A stretch of 64,000 nt of DNA from Lateolabrax maculatus (GCA_031216445.1 CM062217.1:25165001-25229000), one strand, 5' to 3'. Positions 48,401-62,252 are shown, counted from the stretch's first letter. The notes: generated from the letters alone by a model not told the origin. Numbers and translations are program-made.

Positions 48401-49112
48401 CGCCTGCCGTCAGCAGCTTTAATTTCCTCTGACCTCTGGCCGGAAAGTGTGTTACACACCAAACACTCTTAATGTCTCGTTTCAGGGATGCTCTTCCTCT
48501 TTTTTTTTTTGTTTTATTTCTTTGTTTCATGTTCAGTTAGCGTCATATTTTATTTCACCTCTGCCCTGTTATGTGGATCCAATACCAAAGATGAAAGAAT
48601 GTCAATGACAATGTCAGCGTACTGATTAAGCATTCACATGATGCATTCTTGCTGCAGTTAACCAGTGCTTTATTTTCCTGTGTTGACCTTTTCGGAATAC
48701 GTCTTGTTATCTTGTGAATGGCTGTTTGTTGTGTACACTATATTCATCACATCACAATATGCCAGTGTTTTTTTGTTTTGTTTTTTTTTTCCCCCCATTG
48801 TGCTCCATGCCTGTTGTTCATTTGTAAGGCGGTCCAAGGTAACGTGGAGCGATAACAATGGGACCATCTATCGTTTCTAACTATGTCATTGCAGCTTATG
48901 ATCGATTATCAATCGGGAGAATGTAACTGTGGTCAAACTGACGTCTCCCAGTGTTTATAGATGCTTTCGCTCACTCGTGACCCTGACAGCGGTGGTGGCA
49001 CGCAACCACAGACAGACTGCTGCAGCGCTATCACTGGAGTTGGACTCATATGGGTTAGAAATTGATAACATTTGATAGAAAATGTCACCATAACCAGTAG
49101 GAATAATTGAAG

Positions 49113-49124
49113 AATAAAAATAAA
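49113..49124 (+). terminator. Candidate poly(A) signals (two overlapping AATAAA)
   Basis: Two AATAAA hexamers, 49113-49118 and 49119-49124, sit about 4.5 kb after the stop codon. They are in an A-rich stretch, which lowers specificity. Confidence 0.3.
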
Positions 49125-49653
49125 AAACAAGATCCCGGTTGTAAAACCATCCATCTCATGAGGGAACCACTTACTAATTCTCTATAAAAGACCAGCACAG
49201 GCTAACCAGCATATGTGTCCAACTAGCACTGTAACTCTGTTAGAACCCTGGAAAGATGTGATCTGGAGCATGCTGTTCTAGAAAGAGCTTTTAACAAGGA
49301 CATTAAGTGGAGACAGTAGTTGCTGCCTGCCCCAGATCTCATCTTTCCAGATCCCGCCTGCCGAGGTACCGAGTCCAGCTTCAACTCACTCACCACTGCT
49401 AGAACCCTGTCGTACAGGAGCACAAGATGAGCGGCATTTGGGGGGGTGGGGAGTGAAAGAGTAGACAAATCTTGAAATATCTCAGGGAAGAAATAGATTT
49501 ACACACTGTCATCACCGGTGAATAGACATTTGATCGCCTTTATGTTTTCCACTCAGAAATCTCTTGTCTGCTCTAATTACTTTAACTACCTGTGAAGAAT
49601 GTGATCCATTACGTGTTAAAAGCATGTTTAGAATGTGTTAGGACTTGAAACCA

Positions 49654-49659
49654 AATAAA
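49654..49659 (+). terminator. Candidate distal poly(A) signal AATAAA
   Basis: AATAAA followed by GTGAACGTTATGC and then CTGTCCTCCCATTTTTCTGTC, a T/C-rich stretch that could act as the downstream element. It would make a 3' UTR of about 5 kb. It is the best distal candidate but unproven. Confidence 0.4.
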
Positions 49660-49679
49660 TGTGAACGTTATGCAAGTAC

Positions 49680-51568
49680 GCAGGCTGTCCTCCCATTTTT
49701 CTGTCTACCGCTGACTTTTCTGCACAGGCCACAAGGTGGTCACAGGAGGCCCACGTGACGATTGCCTGACCTGCTGACCTGTGTGCTCCAAATGTGTTTT
49801 TCACTGTGAGATAAAAATGATTTCATCAAGTGTGTTTCAGCCTGTTGAGCAGTGATCTGTTTTAAAAATTACATTTACTGTAGGTGAAAAAAATATGCCA
49901 TATATCAGGTATGATGACTTGGTGGTAAAATGCACATAACACACTAATAATTAGTCAGATATTTTATTCAGAAAAACAAACACTTCTGACTGTTTAATCA
50001 ATTTGTCAACAGAGGCTGTGGAAGCCCACTATGCCAACTATAGCCAGAATCTCATCAAAAAACCAACACCAACAGTAATTGCTAATAAGTATTGTGTATG
50101 TATAAATGTATCTTCTTCCTCTGAGCCACAGCGCTCCATTGTTGTCCAACAACTATTAAAAACACATCAGTGAGCCTCACTGCTGTGCTGGGTGACATGT
50201 CCCTTCATCACTGTGAACACACATACACACACGCTGCAGTTTAGTTTGACTCAATCGCACACTCAATCGCACCAAATGTGGATTTCATTTTAAGGGGCTG
50301 TAAACTCCACAGATGTCCTCGGTGGGCTGAGCGCAGCAAAGATGTTGCAATTCATAAATGGTGGCTCTACAGGTGGAAGATGGTGTCAGCCACAGGAAAG
50401 CACAGTGGAAAGTGGGCTGTTTTTAACTGCAGAGTGAAAGTAATGAGGCAATGTTATCACTTGCAGTCCAGGATCAAGGTTAGGCCTTACTAATGCTTCC
50501 TTCACAGACACTGACACTTGGCAGATAAATAGGATTCAATTAATATCCCTGTCTTTACTCTCAGATTAGATTATTTATTCAAACTGACTCTAATGACAAC
50601 ATCAATAGACATGCAGGTTTACTACAGCTGTTTACTAGAGACTTTAAAGATTCTATTTCTCGCTGCTTACACGAATGCCACTATGCCATTTCTTCATTTC
50701 TACATAAATGAGGCAGCTTTGGAGTTGTTGGAAGTGACACTGAGCAGCCGGGCCAAACCAAATAGGTTGACCCTTGGGGAAATTTGCTTATTCGCTTTGT
50801 TGCCTGGAGTTGGATGAGGAGGCTGACACCACGTTCACCTTCGAGAAAGTAAATGAGGGGACTTCCCCAAAAATGTCCGAACTATTCTTTTTACCCCCTT
50901 GGGTTCAGTTTTTACAGTGCCTGAATACTGTCTGACCCCAAGTTAGCTTTTAGCGAGTTTAGGAACATGAATCATTTAAACACAAAACTGAAATAACAAC
51001 AGTATTAAAACCACATTTTGCATTTTGACACAGGAATCCTCTTCAACACAGGGCATCAGGATGAACTATTATTATTAAAGCTGGCTGTGATTTAAGACCT
51101 GTATCATGCTGATATTGTGCTTTATATCTTTAAGTAAGAAGAATTAGCAATTGTGAGGCTGCAGGATATTAGGACTATAACGCTCATCAAACCAGACTGA
51201 ATGTTGAATGGAGGAAATTCTATTATGAAGAAAGCTATTTCTAATTGGCCCAGAAAGATTGTGAAGCTTAAAACAATAGAAATATTCTAAGAATATTATA
51301 GACAGAAGATATTAAAGGTTTCTCCACAAACTAAGTTTCTCTTAGAACCTTTGGTTAGCACTTTTACACAAAAAAATGCACGTAAGCCAACAGGGGACAA
51401 CAGAAGATGATACTGTGAAGGACCCAGGGACAGGCAGCTTTGCTCACAGTGATGGACGAAAGACGCACTTTTCCCAAAATGTCGGGCTGTTTCCTTTAAT
51501 ATTATAATAGCAGCATTGCCAAAATGATACAGCAGCCTAAGCCTAAACACACAGTCCCCCTCCCAACA
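49680..51568. other. Probable intergenic sequence
   Basis: No coding exon recognised. AT-rich, with a repeat fragment at 51460-51505. Confidence 0.4.
51460..51505 (+). repeat. Short fragment of the same repeat family
   Basis: TTCCCAAAATGTCGGGCTGT followed by TTCCTTTAA matches the terminal part of the copy at 6335-6495. Confidence 0.45.
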
Positions 51569-51569
51569 C

Positions 51570-51584
51570 TCACACACACATACA

Positions 51585-51622
<38 letters not shown>
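51570..51622. repeat. (CA)n microsatellite
   Basis: About 53 bases of CA with two TACA interruptions. Confidence 0.95.
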
Positions 51623-51625
<3 letters not shown>

Positions 51626-51649
51626 TATAGTGATAGTGAGTGATGGTTG

Positions 51650-52200
51650 TCAGCGGAGCGGCTGATTGCATCATGAGTGTGGAGCGGGCCGGAGGTCCAG
51701 GAGGCATCACTTCATCTCCCCAAGGCTGACAGAGTGGCTTTTGACAGGCCGTCCTAACCCCACCCCCCCTAACAAGCCTCTAATCAGATCAGAGCCAGTC
51801 AAGGCTGCGGATCCCCCTGGGCACAACAACACCACTGACGGGCTGGGGTGTGGGGCCTGGAGGAGGAGGAGAGGGGGGGCTGGCAGGATGGATTTTGTGC
51901 ACGATTATATAAGAGTGCGGGACCTGAGCTTTATTATCTCCCAGCAGAACAGACGGGTTATTATCAGTGTGATGGGTGTTTGTACGCCTGATGTGTTGGT
52001 GTTTCCGGTCTCGCCTTGGCACAGAGCATCAGACGCCGGCCTCCACGGATGCCAACCAGTGCAATTGTGTTATCTGTACCTACAGTCCAGCAGCCTCTTT
52101 CTCTTTGATGAAACACGTAGATGTTTCATGTGCAGTGATAAGACTCGAGCTGGACCTCAAACTCCAGTCTGAGTCGGACCGAAATCACGGCTGGAGTGTA
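51650..52200 (+). promoter_or_regulatory. GC-rich block with TATA-like motif, possible promoter or enhancer
   Basis: A complex GC-rich stretch next to the CA array, with GATTATATAAGAGTGCGG at about 51903 and purine GGAGGAGGAGAGGGGGGG upstream. The long open frame over it (168 codons) has no recognisable domain and looks incidental. What it would drive is unknown. Confidence 0.25.
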
Positions 52201-55200
52201 AATTGCAAATGTGAGGAATCAATGCGGCGATCGGTATAAGGCCAATAATAATCAACTCAATAGAAGTCAATCAACTGAATGAGGTTTCCAAAATATCTTC
52301 CTGCCTCAGTTTACCCATCAGACTTGTGTTTGGCGATGTTGCCTCATTCGCAGATTCCAGCAATTACATTGGTGAGTACAATGTTAACATAACCCATAAG
52401 AAAACTTAAATTTGAAGTCCCTTTAATATTTAGCCTAAAAATTATGCAGGGAATTTGGTGGCGGATATCCGAGCCAAGGCCAAGGCTTCCTCTTCTGTGC
52501 AGATGACATTTCGGCTAATCTCTATATACAGGTATCTGTATATGGATGCAGATACATAAAAAAAAAATAAAAATATGCACACACTTCCATCTTTTGTGTA
52601 GAAACGACATGAAGGCATTGTGGTTTAGCAGCCGGGCTGCAGTTTGTAGGTGTTGACTGAGCACCAGCAGGTAGCCCAGCCCCTGTGACTGCTGGCAGCA
52701 GCACTTCAGAGGTCCAGGACTCAAGCTGCGAGATCAAACCGCCAGACAAACCAGTGTTGCTGGGATTAGTTAATTATTGTAATTATGAATATGAAATTCT
52801 AATCCTATACGTAAATAATGTGTTACTGTCAACATCAACATTGATCATTGGGTATCAGTTTGAAAATGAACACTTATTATCAACTTACCAACAAACTTTT
52901 TTTAAAGCCAGAAATGAACAAATTCTCATTGTCCTTTCTGCAGCATCTCATGTATTTTTACTGCCTTTTGGGTTGGATTTCTGCATCACATAGCTTGTGA
53001 AGGCCAAACTCTTTAGCAGCTGATATTCAGTTCTTGTATGTCTCAGTATCTTTCAACGTCCCGCTGAGGAAAAGTTTCCAAAATTCTCCCTGGACCAAAT
53101 GACTGTAAAGAAAAAAGGTTCATACATGATGCAAAAAAACAAACTTTTAATCATGTTTCTACCGTTTTGTGTTGCTTCTTTCTCTCTGCATGGCGTACAT
53201 ACTGACAAGCACTGTGTCAATACCAATGGTTGTTATTTAGATGAATGACCTTGTTCCGGTTGAGGAAACTTCTGCGTCACTTTTTACCGTCACTTGTGAA
53301 TTCTCCAAAAGTGCTGACTCAGCCAGCGAAGTTGTTTAAAGAAGATTTTGTCCTGTATGACAAAAATACACCTCAGCGTGCCTGTGCGTGACTCAGATCG
53401 AGCTGGAGAAGATGCCATGCCTATATGTTTAACTTTGGTTGAGCTGATATGTGACGCTGAAGGGCTGCACCAGTTGATTTCTTTTGAATCATGCATCCAA
53501 AATGGAACATAAATCTTAAAAATGTTTTTGTGGAAACAGTCAGGTAGTCGTAGTTATTTCTGCAAGATTGATGTAATAGAGCTGTGTTATATTCTTCACT
53601 TCAAAACTAGATTATTATGCTGCAAATGACATATAGTGCTGACATATAGTGACATGTAGTGCTAAATGAACATCTGTGTAGATTTAATCAAATATTTGTT
53701 TCGGTATTTTTAATATTAAAGTTGTGACCATGTCAGCTCATGTGTGACATCCCAATGTATTGTATAGTAAACAAAATGAAACAGTCTTGCAATCTGTGTA
53801 CCATGTTGAACTGGATGAAAGAGTGTTTGACATAAATTAATGCGCAACAGGCATGGATATGTCCTCAGGCTGTCTGTCTAAGGACTGCTGACATGTTTAC
53901 ATTTAATTCCTCTTCCCACGCTGTCTTTACATCCCCTGCATGAGGTATTTTGAGGCATTGTAAAAGTGACAAATGTGACTTTTTGACCCCATACTCAACC
54001 GGAGACGAGTTCATCTGGTTTAGTTGTAGAGGAAAACTCAGAAGTTACACCAAATAAAAGTTTCAAAAACTTCATCCCAAGATTCTACTCTGCAGATGCA
54101 GCGTTTAGGGTAGAGTGTACCCCGCCCTCCCCCCTGTGGTTTGGTTTCGGCCTACTGTCTTTACGTCAGTCAGGACACATGTCAAGGCTGGAACTGGCTG
54201 TGCAGCTCTGCCTAAACTCTTCCACTTTGGCTCATCCTGGCCCGCGTTAGCAGAGAGCGTGCTCCACCGCTCTCCTGAAGCGTGCCTTCGCCAGGTGTGG
54301 TCCCCCCCCCGCATCCCCCCCCACCACCACCACCTCCCTCCCCTCTCTCTCATCTTGTTCCCCTTGACCCTGACCCACCGGGACCTCGGTGCAGATAACG
54401 GGAGAACAGCCCCGCCATTCCTCACCCTTCGCCAACTGACACACTTCCGGGGAGGGGGGGGGGGGATAACCTTGTTCCCTCGTATTTCTTTGATTGCCTC
54501 GGCTGCCATTTCCTCTGTGCTCCTGAAAGTGTGTCTTGTGTCTTTATGTCTCCTTCCACTCTACAGCCATACAAATAAATGTCCACTTTATCACGAGTTG
54601 ATATCGGCACAGCAGCAGTCCAGCTCATAAGAGCTTTTACATTCGCTCTTTTAAAAAAAGAGTCAAGAAGGTGCTTCATACATATGGCCAAAAACATGGT
54701 GGGCCGTACATTCAATTTGGGTAAAAACAATGCAGTGGCTCAGCAAATGTGATATTTCTGCACCAACACCTTGTAATGAAATGTAATGTAATGAAATCGG
54801 AACAAATGCCTGGTGGTTGTGGTGCTTTGTCGGGGAAGATTTGGCAGCAATCCCCAGACCACAGTTTCAACTAGTTGTTACCGGACATGTGTTCTCGTCA
54901 CCTAGTGAGAGAAACATGCAGCCATAGGTGCTAAGCTAAGCGAAGAGGTGAAGCAGTGCTGGAACGGTACGGAAGAGAGAGAGCGTCAAAATGTCAATTG
55001 TCAATTTATGCACCCAAGGTAAACCAGGGAAAAAATATTATTACCTGTGCTGCGCCCCTGATGGATACACATTATCTACATGATAAAATCAGATTATGGC
55101 TCTTGCATTTACAGGGGACGTTATCTCTGTTCAAGTATTTGTATGATACAGACTCTGATATGCCAAGAATGAAACACTTTTGAGTTTCTTGCCATAGATT

Positions 55201-57354
55201 TGTTCCCCATTACATTCACTCTCAAATTCGCAACTTATTCACTTCCTTCACAGTAATATGCGTTTCCAGGCAATACTTTGTGCATTAGCTCTGATTCTTC
55301 TTTCAAGGTTACATTGTTCAACGGCAAGTGTTACACTATATAATAACTCAAAAGTCATCGCATTAAACGTGACCTATATTAGAATGAGACACAGCCGGGC
55401 TGTAGGTGGGCAGCAGCTGAATGTACAGGCTTCACCGTGTGTTCAAATGCAACTGATATGTGCCAGTGTGAGGCACTGTGAAGTGATGTAATGTGATGCT
55501 CTGCGACGTGTTTAGTATGTTACAGCTTTGCCGGTTGTCTGCATAAACAAATATGTTCACATGCCTGTACATACAGACACTATCTCTACCATCGTAGGGA
55601 TGGGGAGGCCTCACACCGGCTCAGACCCACACATGTTGCTTGCGTTATACAACATGACATTTGAAAACGTAACCCAACTGAAACGGAAATGTTTGTGGTA
55701 CTTATGTGAGTCTATTACAATCTGAACAAGCATTCAGTAGACCTACAAGTATACACAGGACTCCTGTATGAAAGGAAAAGTATTCACTGTATTGTAGGAA
55801 TCCAAAGAAATCATGTCCTTGTCAATGTCCTCACTGACCACTTAATAACTGGGGGGCAACTGGACCAACACATGCCCCCTGACCACACTGGAGTTATTTG
55901 CAGACATTATATGATAAGTAAAATCATGGAAAGAGACTCAATTAATTTTGATTTAGTTCACATGTTGCCACTGTGTTTTGTAAGTAAATGCACTCAGAAC
56001 GGCCTTTCTCTTCCTCAGCCCATGGTTTTGTAAAGGCCTCTTTTATGACAGCTAATTACCAACCAGCCGGCTTTGGCCTTGAAAATGAATGGGATTCTGG
56101 CATAAATCTACACTTCAACATCTGGTGTCCAGATAATAAAATCTCCCGACACCACGCTCATATTGTAATAAATTCATGTTCACCATAAATAGTGATAAGA
56201 CCGGCAATTATCAGGTGAGGAAAAGAGATTTAAAGAAGCCAAAAGGAGTCCGTTTTATTTCCCATTTTCAGTTGTTATGGAATGTATGCAAAAACCTTTA
56301 AGATCTCTCTCCAAATTTCTCAAAGGGGAGTGTGGGTCAAGGATTATTTGAAGGGGGTTTGGATATTGTTTAGTGTTTGGCATGGTTTACGGCACGATTT
56401 GCACTGTAAGATGTCTGCAAACTTGCAATTTCTTTTTCAGACTGTAAACATTAATATAGACAAGTGCTGAAAGAAGTGTGTGCAAAGAATTGTGAGTATT
56501 GACTTCAGCTGGCCTGCTGTGCTACTCTCAATCCATAGCTAAGATTAAATAGTTCCATTAATAATAAAAAAGTTCTTCTCTTCTCTTATTGTCAACAAAT
56601 CCCATAAGACCAAAACCAACAATGAACTGATTCTACTAACACATATTGTTTGTGTCCAGTTGTGTTGATATAAGTAATTCCTCTGAGCTCAATTTTCGTA
56701 ATTGGGATTAAAAATGGTCCTGGATTTCTGACTCTGAGTTATATACAGTATATCATAAAGGCCTTTTCATACATTACAGTCCACTACAACACTACCACAT
56801 CAAAGTACATGCTCAAAGATAACCATTTAACAGAGTCAACAAACAACTAAATGAGTAGTATCAACAGCTGAGTGCCCCATATGAATTTCACCATGGTCAT
56901 TTTCTTATGTAAGTAAGTAAGGTAACTAATATTGGAGGGCTAGAGCTTCCTTATTGGCTTTTGGTTTTTCAAATTGAATAGACTCGGGAGTATCGTAATG
57001 GAGGTGTGCAAGACTAGCCCAGAAGTTTCATACAAGGAAATTCCCCTGATTAAACCAAAGCCACAGACTACATTTTTTGGGACGAATCTCCTGCAGCTTA
57101 CGTGGAACGGTTTACCCTCACAGTAGAGGATTTGTCTTGGAACTTGGAACTGCGGTCCAGCCAGCTGCCATTTGGATTTTGATGCGTGTCTATTCACTGA
57201 GTTACGATACCAGGGCTTGGAGCAGGAAAAAAAAACACTCGTATTTCAGCAATCGTTTCTCACATTTGATATTCCCAATCAAAACCCACATTATACTACA
57301 CATCATATTTAAATAATTATTGTTGAATATGTGACATATTGCACACTGCACAAA
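52201..57354. other. Probable intergenic sequence
   Basis: No recognisable gene. A C-rich tract lies at about 54301-54350 and a G run at about 54449-54466. A short imperfect tandem repeat (GACATATAGTGCT) lies at 53626-53670. Confidence 0.4.
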
Positions 57355-57930
57355 GGACACTTCCTACGTCCACTATGTGGCGCTAGAGAACATGCACTAA
57401 TTATACGTCATCTTGCTGTATATCATGTGTACACCACACCATGTCAATTTCATTTAAATCGGATGATGTTTGTCATATAAGGCTTACTTCCTGTTGTCAG
57501 TAGGTGGCGCTGTGACTGTGATTCTTTATTGGCCTGTCAATGTCTTCAAACATGTGAAATTTGGAGAAGAGGAGTTACAACACTTTCTTTTTTCATGTCG
57601 CAACGTCGAAAATTGCAGCAAAGCCTCTTCACAATAAAGCAACAGCAAGACATAAAAACTCAAAAGCTGAGCAACTTTTCATCGCAAATGTGTTCAGATG
57701 AGTCAAATCTCCTGTCACTCTGGTTAATTGTCTAGGAGGAGTTTGTTAAAGTATGAAACCTGTAAATAGCAAAAAAATCCACAAAACTGTTACATTAAAT
57801 TCAAAATGGCTAACTAACTGTTGGGTTTAGGTCATGTCACCATGAGACGTTTTTGCAAGTCTTGGGATGTTGCATGTGCCTACCAAATTTCGTAGATGTA
57901 CGTGAAACAGTTCTTACTGTGTGAAAGAGG
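57355..57930 (+). repeat. Teleost interspersed repeat (GTAGGTGGCGCTGTGACTGTG family)
   Basis: Ordered landmarks: CACTATGTGGCGCTAGAG, CAGTAGGTGGCGCTGTGACT, AAACATGTGAAATTTGGAGA, CTAGGAGGAGTTTGTTAAAG, TTCAAAATGGCTAACTAACT and CTACCAAATTTCGTAGATGT. This layout recurs widely in fish genomes, usually at high copy number. Degraded, no coding capacity. Confidence 0.65.
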
Positions 57931-59259
57931 CGTACCTGTGCCTCATCTCATCTGAACATACTTCAGCCAGACAAAATTAAGTGACTGAAATAAATAAGAA
58001 TTTGCTCTTTTTCCTCGAGTTGAGCTGAGAGTTACATTAATTCACTGCTAGTTCCTTTATAATCAATATGTTTCTAAGCGCTCACCGTAGACTAACTGTT
58101 TCACATGTGAATTTGTGCCCATTGTGATGGATTACTACACGGAAGGTATATTTAAGAGCGAGCAAGGTTGCAATTGAGTTTAGCCTTAACTAACAGCGTT
58201 CCCCCATTGTTAGCCCAACACAAAAGCCAAGTTCTGAAAGGAGCACTGTCAAGAATAGGGGCTGTTCAAAATCAGGAACCTTGTCAAGGGCAAGAAGAGG
58301 TGGTGATTTATTATGTACACCCCCGCGCCCCCGCCCCCACCCCCACCCTCTGCATCAGTGCTGTGCAGCTCTTATGAGTGCTCGGCGTCGCACAGCAAGC
58401 ACTGCTAAGATTATGCTTTTGTGCTGTTATTCATTTGGCATTCACTGTCCTGATAATGACTTCCAGAGAATATTGAAAAAATACCTTTTAAAAATGTTTT
58501 TTGTTACCAATTTATAGAAGAAAGGCTATTTTTAGGTTGTAAATGCCTCCCAGAAAAATAGAAATGAGACTGTAAAAATGTTCTTAAATCATTGCAACAT
58601 ATGTGAAGAAATGTCACATTTAAGAGTGCTTATTGATTTATTTATGTGCTTGTTTGATTATTGTTGTATTTATGTATTTAACTCAGATTGTCTAATTATT
58701 GAAAAATCTATTTTAAACTAATTAAAATGAAGGGTTCTGTCTGTGCTCTTTGCAGCAGGCAAACAGCAGGTGTTACAGTGCAGCTTACTTATATATTATA
58801 TAACCTATCTATTACTACTTATATAGTCTCAGTTAGCATTATAATTGGTACTCACTGCTGTTTCTCACTGGAACTCCATGTGTCATGTTATCTAGCCAGA
58901 GCTACAGGCTAAGACAGGCATGTGGTAAAAGTTTTGAGAATGTAGTGCCACATACACATTTAGCATTGAACAGTATTGGGATGTTAAATCATTTTATTGT
59001 ATTTTAATCTAATTTAATATTTTTTTGTTTAGAAACAAAAGATTTTTAGTTTTTAGTAATAATATTACAATCTGCCTTTAAAACCCACCATGTGTAACAT
59101 TTGTGTTGTTGTAAAAAGTAGAACCCTCTTCAGGTCATTAAAACACTCAACATCTTCCAACATCTGGTGGAGGACTTGAAACCAGAAGAGTGGAGGCTGT
59201 TGTAGCTGCAGGTTAATGCCTATGGATTTGGAATGACGTGTGCAACTACCGCATATGGG

Positions 59260-59330
59260 CATAATGTTCAGGTTGACATATAGGCACCCCCTGTTAGTGA
59301 CCTTGAAACATTGAAATGAATGTGTATGTC
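59260..59330 (+). repeat. Interspersed repeat copy (GGCACCCCCTGTTAGTGACC)
   Basis: 21 bases at 59283-59303 are identical to the reverse complement of 62367-62387, and the following ACATTGAAATGAATG also matches. Confidence 0.65.
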
Positions 59331-62160
59331 ACTCTGGATTGGTGCTTGTTACTTGGTACTTGTACAACATGATGCTCTCCTTAGAGCAAACAGCATTTAA
59401 TTAATGCTTCTCTGAAAATGTCACTCTATTGCTTACTTATTGTCTACTTGGAAGTCTTCTTTTAGTGTCTACATTTAATGATTGCTTGTATTCTGTCTTT
59501 ACATGTTGCAGGTGTTTAAACTTGTATATTGCCTGAATTTGTAATAACTTTTGGTTTAATGATTTCAAAAAGACACCATTGTGTCAGTCAGTGGTTAAAA
59601 TATACCAGCAGGGGGCATGAGTCAATCAGACAAGTTAACAGCTATAATTTATTATTCTCTTCAATCAATCCACCATTCAGTGCAATGCTAATACAGGTCA
59701 GTTGATCGGCTGAATTCATTTTCTTGAGTAAATTTGAAGAAGCTGTGTTATAGGGATCAGAGAGATAAATTAGGTTTTTTTTTGTTTTGACCTTGTAGGA
59801 TGACACGGAGGAAAACCCCTGCCATGTCTGCTTTCTCTCCATGCTATTGTAGTTGTTCTATTTAATTTCCCTTTTCTAAGTGGTTTGTTGTGGTTGTGCC
59901 CTGGTTTGGTCAAGGACAGGCTCGGGGACACTGAATGCAGGCTGTTTAGCACAAAATCTCACTATTCACTATATCTTTTATTGTGGAACATGAAGCCCTG
60001 GCGCTCTCACCTGTTCACACAGCTCTCCTCAGTGGTATAGATTAACTAATTAGTGAAATATAAAGGTTGTGACTGTGTATCACAGTTGGAAGACCGGCCT
60101 TTCTTGAGGATTTGAAAATCATTTCATCGGTAAGGCCAATGATGGGATCAGTAGTATTTGGTGATGTTCTCGGTGATATGAGGTATGTATATGGAAGATA
60201 ATTAGTGTCAAAATGAATAAACCAAAAAAACAGACACATTCATCAATCTTCAGTCAGAATTTGAGAGCGCACAGGGGCGAATTAATGTCACAAGCCAAGA
60301 GGACAAAACTCTGATTTTACCAGCAAACCTTTGTCATAGTGAACCAAAAAATGGTCATAGTGTAACAATACTGTCATCAGACTACTGTCGTCAGACAAGT
60401 ATAAATCCCCCTGGGAGGTCATATACTGTATATTTTACAGTCACGCTTGGCAAATGAAAAAGCCTACGCACCATGTTGAAAAGTAGCCTGAAAAGCTGAA
60501 AACCTGTCAGCTGGAGTTTGGATAGAATGGACACAAACTGTCAAAACTGAGAGCACGCAACTATGAAGCTAGCTCTAAGGAAGCCACGCTGCTCAACACA
60601 AATCTACAGACATGAGTTCTCTGGTAGGAACAACACATCCGTTACACTCACAATTAAGTCGTTGCATGCTTGGAACTATATAAAACCTGTCCCTGCTTAT
60701 TTTCAAATCGAGGAGATTGACAACGGTATTATTTAATTTTTTGTACAGTTTACTTGTACAAGAGAGCAAGCAAACAGCTTTACACCCTTACAGATGTTTT
60801 ATGTGTTAGGCCTCAAGCATACACACAATGCATTTTGGTGAGAAAAAGTGACTGGAAACATAATTCCCAAGCTGGGCTGATATGGTTTAGTAGTAATTTA
60901 AAAAAAAAAAAGGATGTATGAATTCTCTCTATGACTCTGTTTCAGGGGGTAGGAAGGCAGCATGACATAGTAGATTAGCTGTAAACTATGGTTACATTTT
61001 CAAAGTAGGCCAGTGACGTATCCTGATGAGTTGACGTGGGTCGATGTCAGCGTTAGTGTGTGGGCATACAGAAAACAGTGGCTGTGGGTGTTTTGACGTG
61101 TATCATATACACCACTGGTGGTGTTGCACTTCACAGGAATGGATGCTCCTAAAGCCTTTAATGAGATAAATGTATTTTACGTGGAATTGTCCATGTTGAA
61201 AAAAGTCTACACAGAACACAGAAGAACACTCAAAAGGTTGTGTTTCTTAATGGTTCAGCTGATTATTTTCACCAGCAAACCAACTCATGTAACATTACTG
61301 TGTTCTTCACAGTGAAGAAACAGGCAGCAAGGGATCAACGAGCACAGAATCTGAAATCTCAGAAAATATATTCAAATTGGGCACAGCAGAGAAAATTCAT
61401 CCTCCTGTAGCTTTTACCCAGAGTAATTGCAGCGTTATCTCCTTTTATCCACAGAGTTCCTGCCACTCCAGCAGAAAAGGGCTGTCATTGCGGGGGTACA
61501 AAATGAACAAAATATAAGTGATGAAGTCAAAACATGAGCCGGGCCATAGCCCTTCCCCTTTATTTATTGTACAAATATATCTGGGAGACAGAGACAGAGC
61601 TTGTCTGATGCTGGAGCTCTGCTGACCTGTAGCCACAGCACACTTGCAAAACAAAATTGTGCCAGAGACAAACAGCAGATAGGCCATATTTCTTGGCCTC
61701 TGTGACAGAGGGCCCAGCTCAGCAGGGGCCTCCTGCTTCAGTCAGCCTGGCTTGCGCTCCCTAATAGTTGGGTGAGCAGATATAGGCTAATCAGGGTCCT
61801 TGCAGTGACTCCAGGAGGTCAGGGGTGAAACAGATTGATAGATATCTCCCTATATGCACCTTCTGCTGAGTAAACAGTCTAACGGTTGAGATGTGCTGTG
61901 CAAGTTATTTCAGAGGTGAAGCAACTTTGTCAGGGGCAGGGCACTTAGTTCACTTAGTTTACTGACTGATCCTTGCATTAAGCTGTTTTATAGTCCCTGC
62001 ATCTACTATCATTTACTACTATTACTATGCAATTAGAAGTTATTATGAGGAAAGTGTAGCAATTATTGTATTTTAAATTTATACTCATTCGACCTTGTGT
62101 TTTCAACAACATATAAAAAAACTTTGTATTTGTACATGTTTATATATTTGTATGTGTTGA
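59331..62160. other. Probable intergenic sequence
   Basis: No gene. About 61420-61850 is more complex than its surroundings and free of simple repeats, so it could be a regulatory element; there is no further support. Confidence 0.35.
59605..59617 (+). promoter_or_regulatory. CTCF-like motif
   Basis: CCAGCAGGGGGCA on the + strand, the opposite orientation to the three motifs in nr6a1. Confidence 0.4.
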
Positions 62161-62180
62161 TATGTGTATATATATATATA

Positions 62181-62252
<72 letters not shown>
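62161..62252. repeat. (TA)n / (TG)n microsatellite
   Basis: About 90 bases of TA with an internal TG block; strongly self-complementary. Array length may be collapsed in the assembly. Confidence 0.95.

Larger units (their letters stand above)
44649..49675 (+). other. nr6a1: Probable long 3' UTR of nr6a1
   Basis: No intron or coding signal is evident from the stop codon to the AATAAA at 49654. The sequence is T-rich on the + strand, with many oligo-T runs, as is common in long 3' UTRs. Mammalian NR6A1 also has a 3' UTR of several kilobases. Candidate shorter ends lie near 45450 and 49140. The true end is unknown; part of this stretch could be intergenic. A DR1-like nuclear-receptor motif lies at 46513-46530 (findings). 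Confidence 0.45.

Noticed and set aside
51666..52172. 168-codon open frame
   Set aside because: No recognisable domain, low-complexity segments, and overlapping open frames on the other strand; treated as non-coding.
54115..54630. 171-codon open frame on + and 134-codon frame on -
   Set aside because: Created by C/G homopolymer and CCACC tracts; composition is biased and no domain is visible.
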